Below are positions 57,490-64,000 of a DNA stretch of 64,000 bases, one piece after another. This stretch comes from Neckera pumila (Eukaryota > Streptophyta > Bryopsida > Hypnales > Neckeraceae): positions 9,240,501 to 9,304,500 of the forward strand of contig OZ018411.1 in the NCBI GenBank assembly GCA_963969595.1. The letters run 5' to 3'. Within the stretch, counting starts at the first letter, position 1. Each line of letters starts with the position of its first letter. The notes beneath the pieces were generated by a model that searched no databases, was not told the DNA's origin, and saw only the letters and a list, made by a program, of their open reading frames with translations. A program made the translations under genes and the position numbers.

Positions 57490-58055
57490 TTGGGAGTCAC
57501 TTTTGCCTCCGCAGAGGAGGGAACCCTCTAGCTCTGAAATTAGCTGTAGCATTGCACTTGGAGCCAGCAGATGGGCCAACTTTGACTATCCAATAAAATT
57601 ATTTGAACGCAGCTAAACTCAACCAATAACGTGCTTTATATTAAAAGTGAACTCCCCCTAGGGAAGAATTATACCTTCACCCTTGGGGGAAGAAGTCTTT
57701 GGGTTTAGCAATGTTAGCACACGTCTCCATTGAGCTCCTGGACCTCTAGGTTCAGGAGGTCTAGGCGCTCTCCATTGAGCGCAACACTCTGGTCGGACCT
57801 CCAGCCCTTGCAAATTGGCTTTGCAGAGCTGGAGGGCCTGGACCTTGGCCTGGACAGGCTTATTCAAAGCAAGAAACAAATCAATTTGTTACACGAGTCG
57901 GGGAATCAGCCGATAATTTTGAATTTTGAGGTACTAGCTACGCCACTTTGGATGGCAAGTGTGACACATATTGCTGGTGTGGGGTCCAAGCTCCCTAATG
58001 GAAACATCCTGGATGCCTACCTGATGCCTCGGCTTCTGGACGCTAAAGGCCCAAG
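57490..58055. other. GC-richer block with unassigned ORFs
   Basis: Composition rises here. A plus-strand frame at 57730-58104 has RSRRSPLSATLWSDLQPLQI and further charged sequence, and 57658-57879 is open on the minus strand. Neither matches a family I know. The block could be a fragment of a retroelement gag region, but this cannot be supported. Confidence 0.3.
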
Positions 58056-58060
58056 CCTCA

Positions 58061-58496
58061 ATAGGGGTTGTCACGCATCTTTCTTCCTGCCTTCAATTCT
58101 CTGAGAATTGGCAAGTGGCGCCGTTCGAGTGGCTGCGCGAGACGGGCGGAGGTCCAATTTTCGGAGAATCCAAGGCACCCTTTCTTCTCCTCCACAAGTG
58201 AAGAAAGTGGTCAAAACAATTTTCTCCGAGAAATTTTTGGTCTTCCGCTCCAATTTTTCACCCCTCCGTTGCCGGGATTTCACCACATTGCTAGAATACC
58301 ACCTCTCCGTACTACTCTAGAATTTCACCGTTGTTGATGTGGTCAACTCATTCTCTGAGAATTCATTGGAGCACCAAGAAAGGGGTGTCACGCATCCTCC
58401 GAGCAGGAAGGCTCGCCATTGGCTCTTCCTTTTCCTCTGAAATTTCTCCGACTTTCAAAAAACTTCATTCTCCCAGGATGCGTGATAACCCCTAAT
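58061..58496. mobile_element. Possible small inverted-repeat element with TCACGCATC ends
   Basis: AGGGGTTGTCACGCATC at 58063-58079 is mirrored by GATGCGTGATAACCCCT at 58477-58493, with a third, direct copy (AGGGGTGTCACGCATCC) near 58384. The interior is GC-richer than the surroundings and repeats ATTCTC(T/C)GAGAAT-type motifs. Target duplication is not clear. The third copy may mean a nested or duplicated end. Confidence 0.55.
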
Positions 58497-59749
58497 GGAA
58501 ATAGGCTCTTATTGTGGTGTTCATGGGTTGGAGCCTAAGATTTTTTGGTGTAAACAGGCCCTTACGCTGCATGCCAGGAATTGGCCAGCCAGCAAAAACG
58601 ACAGGCAACGTCCAGAACCAAACTAATTGATACTCCATAAGATAACTGCACCTTAAATCGCACAGTTAAACAATTCAGCATGGTTTCCATTATTATATTG
58701 AAAAATAAATTGTGGGGTCCCATTGATAGTCAAAACAAGATTCTAGATTCTCTTAGAATGAACATTTTGGACACCGTGTGAATAAACTACGAGTTTTCAA
58801 AGTGCTGGAAATAGGTGCACCTAAAAGCGATCATAGAGTCAAATGAATAGCGAGAGTACATTTTAGGCAAGAATATCCACTATGCGCTTTTAAGGACTGT
58901 GCGAGTTTAGGTGTAGTTACCTTATATAACTCACAAAAGGTCTGGCGGCCGTGCCACTTGGGCCTGCAAGCGCCTGCCTGGTCACTGCAAATCATTTGGC
59001 AGTTCTTTCTGCAACGGGCGACTCTCCGCCTGCGACGGAGACAGCATCTTCAGACTGCATTATTGGAGCCCAAATTATTGCCCTCGTTCCACGGAACCCA
59101 CCTGCACCAGCAGTAGCAACTTCAACTTAACTTAACCTGCACCAGTTCAAGCTTAAGTTTAGCTTAGCTTTAGCTGTAGCTCCTATTCAGTCACGGTGCG
59201 GTGAAATTTAGCCACCTCCCAAGTCCCAACAGTTCAACAGTGTATTACGGAGTATTTTGATGCAGCCAGCGCCAACGTTTACTTCAGTCATACTCTAAAC
59301 TCCACGACAATAGCCTCAGCACCTGAAACAGATATATGCCGAGTAACAACTGAACTTAAGGAGTCCATTCGTTTCCGCCAAGAAGATTTTAGAAAAAACT
59401 TTAAAAATTTTAAAAATCGGCAAGATTCATGCCCACCGCTTCAGTCAGAAAGTGCCATCCCTCATTGAACAACAACATGTGTTGGCTTGGCCATATTGAA
59501 CGGATTGTTTAGCAATGAGCCAGCCAGGAGTCTGTTTTGCATCCTAGTAAAGGAAACCTCCACTGCAGTGAACAAAATTGCCTTACTGATCGATGGCTCC
59601 TCAGTTAGCCAACCAACTCCAATCCTTGGTAAGTTGCTCCTAGGTGGGTATCTAGCAAAGTAGAATACCTTCCGAGCATTGAGAAGGGAGGACCATTGAC
59701 ACGTTGTAGAATGTTACATAGGTGGTTGAACTTCTTGTTCTTTTCTTTG

Positions 59750-60180
59750 AAGGTTAACAACTAGTTTTTATTTTGGAAAAGTGAAAGAAAAAGGACGTAC
59801 AGTTCTTTTTTGAAGGTACTAGCTTGTTTCTATTCTGCAAAGTGAAAGAAAAAGGATGCACTCCCTCTGTCCCCAAATGATTGTCCATTTTGAATGTCAT
59901 ATTTTTCTTAAGGTTGTTTTGAATAGGTAAATGAATAGGTAAAAAAAACACTTCCTTGTGACTACTTTTGTTTAGATTGCAATGAATACATGCAATGTTC
60001 TTCATTGATTCTAGTGATACAAAATTTAGGACCCTTTCTTAATTATGTTTTTTACAATATGGTCAATAAAATTGGCTCAAAAAAATACCAACAAAATTGT
60101 GGAAAATCATTTCGGGATGGAGGGAGTACAATTCATTCAAGGTAGCTCGTTTCTATACCGCAAAGTGAAAAGATAAAAGG
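59750..60180 (+). repeat. Three copies of a 58-bp repeat, the last two split by a MITE
   Basis: The phrase CTAG(T/C)TTGTTTCTATT-(C/T)TG and AAAGTGAAAGAAAAAGGA(C/T)G recurs at about 59761 and 59819 (58-bp period), and again after the insert at 59861-60126, at about 60142. The sequence after GGA(C/T)GTAC in copy 1 continues on the far side of the insert in copy 2, which marks the insertion point. Confidence 0.7.
59861..60126. mobile_element. Stowaway-like (Tc1/mariner) MITE
   Basis: It begins CTCCCTCTGTCCCCAAATGA and ends CATTTCGGGATGGAGGGAG, the classic plant Stowaway terminal repeat. The right flank is TA; the left flank is CA, apparently a mutated TA, because the uninterrupted tandem copy alongside reads GGACGTACAG at this point. 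It is 266 bp with no coding capacity; its movement would depend on a mariner-type transposase in trans. Confidence 0.88.
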
Positions 60181-60566
60181 CACACAATACGGGGGAAGAG
60201 GGGAACCTTCCTAGAAAGACTTAACAAGACAATACTAATAAATGTTTTGGTTTTAATGAATGTCTTTCAATATTACTTTTTAAATATCACCTATCTAATA
60301 AGTAATTGGATCATTTTTTATTGACTACCTTGGGGATAGGTCTTGTCCTTTCATGGTTAACCCTGTATCCCAAAAGAGTGTATTTTCCGAAGTAAAATGA
60401 GCTTTTCTTTTCGAATAAAATTAAAAATAATAATTAAAATGATTGAATGAGCATTTAAAGATATTTGCTAAGTACGGAGTAAGAATTAATTTTTTTTGAG
60501 AAGTGGCTTGAGAATCTATAATGGACGTATCAAGGATTTATTTTGGATTCAAGTTTGAATTTCAAA

Positions 60567-60961
60567 GCTTTTTAGGCAAAGTGTGTGGTCCCGCAAGCAC
60601 ATCTATAAGGCCATTTGGGCAGCATTACTTGACTCAAGACGGGCAACATTGATCAAGACACAAAGAGGGGCTTGCAACCGACTTCAATTAGTTGGAGCTA
60701 CTTGGGATAGTTTTGAGAAAATTTGGCTCCAGTCACCAGTGCTAGTTAGCAAGGTAGATGGGGAGATCAAGTGGAACTGTGTTAGTCACCCTCCTTGCTC
60801 TTTTTTGTATGTTTTCTCTTGTTGTTGTTTCTTGGCTTTTCTGTTGGTTCTCTGCTCGCTATCTCTTCACTGTCCATCCATGAGGCTTGGCTGTCTTGTT
60901 ATTGGTTTCTGATTCTTTTTAATGCAGTGGGTTCGTCCATTTGTTCCCAAAAAAAAAAAAA
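60567..60961 (+). mobile_element. Retroposon (LINE/SINE-type) with poly(A) and perfect 16-bp target duplication
   Basis: AAGTTTGAATTTCAAA stands at 60551-60566 and again at 60962-60977. The insert ends in a run of about 14 A. The body includes an open frame (60583-60912, 109 codons) whose first half, HIYKAIWAALLDSRRATLIK and onward, could be the end of a LINE protein, but I recognise no domain. The tail phrase GAGGCTTGGCTGTCTTG...TTTTTAATG resembles other retroposon tails in this window. It is most likely a 5'-truncated LINE. Confidence 0.8.
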
Positions 60962-61272
60962 AAGTTTGAATTTCAAACTTGGGAATTGCAATCAGACAGT
61001 TTAAGCATCACCACTCTTGCACGCCGAGGAGTGCTGGCACACTAAATATGGGTGAAAAGTAATGAGGACTCGCTTCTAAACACGGTCAATATTGAAAAAA
61101 AATAGGGTCTGCTGAGTGACGGATTACAGGCACCACACCAGGCCTCATATTTTATACTCCGTATATGAGAATAAACCAATGGTATTGCTTATTGGGGAAC
61201 CAAAGAGGCTCCCAAAGAGTGAATCTTGGAATATTCGAATATTCAAACAACCATTATTTAATCAAAACAGAT

Positions 61273-61329
61273 TTCTTTTTTCTTTTTTCTTTTCTTTTTG
61301 AGACAAGAGGACATTTCATTCAACTGCCC
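61273..61329 (-). mobile_element. Tiny retroposon 3' tail with 9-bp target duplication
   Basis: AAAACAGAT stands at 61264-61272 and at 61330-61338. Between them is a pyrimidine run (TTCTTTTTTCTTTTTTC...) followed by GAGACAAGAGGACATTTCAT then TCAACTGCCC. On the minus strand this is a short LINE-like 3' end with an AAAG-rich tail. It resembles the insertion at 55109-55163. Confidence 0.7.
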
Positions 61330-61736
61330 AAAACAGATCATGAAACAATCAATTCAGCTTTTTTTTTTGCATGCATGCATGCATCAATACATCAATACAG
61401 CTTTTCAATTGCATATTCAATAAAAAAATTCCCAAGTGAAGTTCTCGAGTACCGGTACTGTACCGTATCAAGTGATTCCTTTTGCTACGAAGCTTCCCAC
61501 CGCAAATACGAATTCGAATACAGTTTACTGTACCGGCAAAAGCTTGTCGACTAAAGTCCATCAGAACAGCCGTTGCTAGAGCACAAAACACCACGACAAG
61601 TCGCGAAACACGTAAATTAATAAACTATTATAAAACTATGGCACCTCAACGAACATGTAGTGAGGAAGTTCAGTATTTCGAGCCATCGAAACATATACGG
61701 AGTACCATTATAAGAAACTAAAAACACCGTCCACAC

Positions 61737-62322
61737 ATGTCACTCGCGTCAAACACCTGGCCGTTTTATAAAAAGTCAGATTCCCATTCATCACGCACTG
61801 GCAGCAACGGGTTAATTAGTTGCAAACTTGTAAACCGATTTCCACGTCCAGATTCATCAGCCATTGATGATCCGTCACCTGTCCAGCAATCTGGACTTGC
61901 ACCGTCTCCTCCCGAATCGCAGGTTAGTTGAAACACTGATCATGCATGATCCTTATCAATCTGGTTACTAAGTTGTTTTCCTAGAGGTTTTGCAAATTGA
62001 TTACTGTCGACTGGCTTGCAGTAGACTTGCACCATCAAGTGAGGTTCATGTTGCAGTGGTTTCGCCAGTTTGCAGCTTCATAGCCCATCATCGATCACTG
62101 ACAACTCGCATTGTGCTCAGTAACCGAGATTCACAATTGGCTCTGTGTCGATCTCTGGTACGTATGTTAACGTACTCTGCCATGAAGCTCGGTATCATTG
62201 CAAAATTGATTGAAAACATATGGCGCCGACAGGCTCATCTGCAAACTTGGAGAACAGAATTGAAATGCCTGGCTGCAGTGGCTGATCCTATCGTAAGGGT
62301 ACCACGCACGATAGGGCTCTGA
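61737..62322 (+). CDS. Possible exons of an unrecognised gene
   Basis: Frame 61737-61928 (MSLASNTWPFYKKSDSHSSR...) ends at CGCAG|GTTAGT, a good donor. A second frame, open to 62322, follows GGCTTGCAG and includes LSNRDSQLALCRSLVRMLTY then MKLGIIAKLIENIWRRQAHL. The phases of this donor and acceptor do not join directly, so another exon or a wrong choice is possible. There is no recognised domain. Confidence 0.25.
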
Positions 62323-62329
62323 CAGTTAT

Positions 62330-64000
62330 TAATCGAGTTTCGAGGATTTATTTGGGCATCGATCACCTCGGGATTCTTCTTACGCTTTTGTGTTTTGCTC
62401 TGCGTCTGATTCGAGGGGACTAACAGTAGCTGAACTTCGTTTTGGTCAATGCGATGGCAACCAGTCGTTGTGGTGGAGCTTTCGAATGTTCACAGTATCT
62501 GAGTATCTAGGTTGATGTGTAGGACCGAATCTAGCTTCTTGTCAAAGTTTCAACGAGCTACAGTAGTTGGCCCGAGATCAATCTTTACGAACACGACGGC
62601 GGAGGACACCAGAAAAGGCTTCATATACGTTGTGCTTAGAGAGTGGAGTAGTCCAGAAGTTTGACAAGTTTCTAGTATCTGGATGGTTCTAGTTTGCTCT
62701 GGAAATTCTAGATGTCTTCTCGGCGCTACCCCTCTTGAGACTTTGCATGGCTCTCCCTCTTTCAAGTCTCCATATGTGTGACGTTGACGGTTTCAGAGAA
62801 CGATGGTATGTTGACCTGGTGAGGTTTTCTCTTTCGTAGTATTCAAATCTTTTATTCGTGAGAATAAGCGAAATTCTCGAGTCTGTCGTGCTTAGAGAAG
62901 GCTGTGAGTTGCACAACTGGAGCGGTTTTGAGTCGGCTAACAGAAACTGGAGCCTGGCTCCCGACCTGGCTGAACCTCATATCTGCACGATTCGTAGATT
63001 TTAGAGCTCAAAACCTGCTGAGCCCTGGGTGGTTTTCGAAGCTCAAGGTAATAATTTTCAGAGTTTTGATCATTAGAGAGTAACGTCTATGGCGCTCTGA
63101 AATCCGGTATTTTTATTGCATAGGACTATGTAGGGCATGGAGAACTCTTTTGCGAACGAGTTGAGAACTCTTGTTTTCGATTTTGCTTCGTCCATTTTCT
63201 GAGTGAACCCCCCTTGCTAGTTCGAGGATTGCTGACTTGCTGTGACTGAAGGTTCGTGTCCATTTTTAGTAATACCCGATAGAACGAGATTGAGAGACCA
63301 TATTAATATACGGTTTTGCACGAGTTTTGCTCCCAAGGATTCTTTTCTTCTCCCTGAAGAGCAGCAAGAGGTTCACTGAATGGGGGAGACTTACTGTTCG
63401 TGTTACCGTTCACCCTACTATTCGAGACGGACCAAGAATGGTCTTGACATCGGAGTGTCTACGGTATATCTTATGCTAATCGGCTATGGGCACCGTCAAA
63501 GTGCTGTTTTAGTTACCTCGTCCGTGCCTTTCTACAGATGGCGAGATGGTCCTTGTTTAGTTATTGCAATTGCGGCTTCCAGCTAGAAACGCCAGGTGTC
63601 TAGACAAAAAAAAAAGGATTCCTCGCCTGTCTAATTTTAGAGTTGTCTAACATATGTGAACCGCAGACGGAAGGTGGCATTCTCCACGTTCCGAGATCCT
63701 GTGCACTTAAATATTGATTGCTTGGCAGACGAAACCCCTTTAATGTTTTTAATTCTCCTGAGGAAGAAAGAGAGTGCCACTGACATTGCATGTCAGTCCT
63801 TGCTTTAGCTTCACACCTGACAACGCCTCTGTTACTGTCCTGTTGCTTGCAGGCTCTTTTTAGCTGAATAGAGTCCCCAAAGTCGAGAGTGAAAGTCCAT
63901 TGTAGTTAAAGGAAGAATCGTCTCGAGTGTCAAAGGAAAGCAATTTTTGGAGGTAGCACTTTGAAACCCTACAAGTCGAGGCCACACCTAAGTTAGAGCT
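62330..64000. other. Right edge of window: no resolved gene
   Basis: Base composition is balanced, as in the gene-rich 38-51-kb part, and short ORFs occur on both strands (for example 62689-62916 minus and 63380-63586 plus). Several TCTAGNNNTCTC-like motifs and CT-rich tracts might be leader or intron sequence of a gene extending past the window. I could not chain exons. Confidence 0.3.

Noticed and set aside
1..64000. tRNA, rRNA and CRISPR arrays
   Set aside because: No tRNA-like B-box with a matching fold, no rRNA signature and no regularly spaced palindromic repeats with unique spacers were seen.

Overview
The window reads as nuclear DNA of a land plant, most likely a seed-free one (bryophyte, lycophyte or fern grade) or another lineage with swimming sperm. 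Three things point there. It carries an eight-cysteine lipid-transfer protein exon, a land-plant family. It carries an intron-rich gene whose first exons match the centriolar/ciliary protein CCDC57, which would be odd in a plant without motile sperm. Its introns are short (about 0.1-0.9 kb) GT-AG introns in AT-rich DNA full of plant-type transposons. The species cannot be named from sequence alone.

Layout. 1-4.0 kb: a decayed CACTA (En/Spm) transposase on the minus strand, then a small inverted-repeat element (MITE). 4.2-9.1 kb: tandem repeats (a 37-bp satellite, a 60-bp duplication, a 35-37-bp minisatellite, purine-rich repeats) with no recognisable gene. 11.5-13.2 kb: frame-broken ORFs resembling the Transposase_24 protein of Ptta/En/Spm elements. 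16.98-20.85 kb: a terminal fragment with a TTAA flank, unassigned ORFs and a piggyBac-type transposase (all three catalytic Asp and the C-terminal Cys-rich finger present, but broken by an in-frame TGA). 22.4 kb: a near-perfect short hairpin. 22.6-34.3 kb: AT-rich intergenic DNA with MITEs and a 1.29-kb non-autonomous CACTA element with an intact 3-bp target duplication. 34.4-37.6 kb: a cluster of TTAA-bounded elements, one nested in another.

38.5-51.5 kb is the gene-rich part. It holds a CCDC57-like coiled-coil gene of about 25 exons (+), a lipid-transfer-protein exon (-), and a third intron-split gene (+) of unknown function whose putative start lies only about 125 bp from the lipid-transfer ATG, head to head. 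51.9-64 kb is again repeats: TTAA elements, three long or short foldbacks, MITEs, a Stowaway-like MITE, a poly(A) retroposon with a perfect 16-bp target duplication, and several tiny retroposon tails.

The strongest joined-up story is the TTAA family. About eight pieces in 64 kb share TTAA flanks and ends close to CCCCTAAAGGACCAAGG. One is inserted into another at a TTAA whose unfilled version can be read in a third copy. One end lies just upstream of the piggyBac-type transposase gene, suggesting, but not proving, that this transposase lineage mobilised them. Gene models were assembled by eye from reading frame and splice-site agreement.
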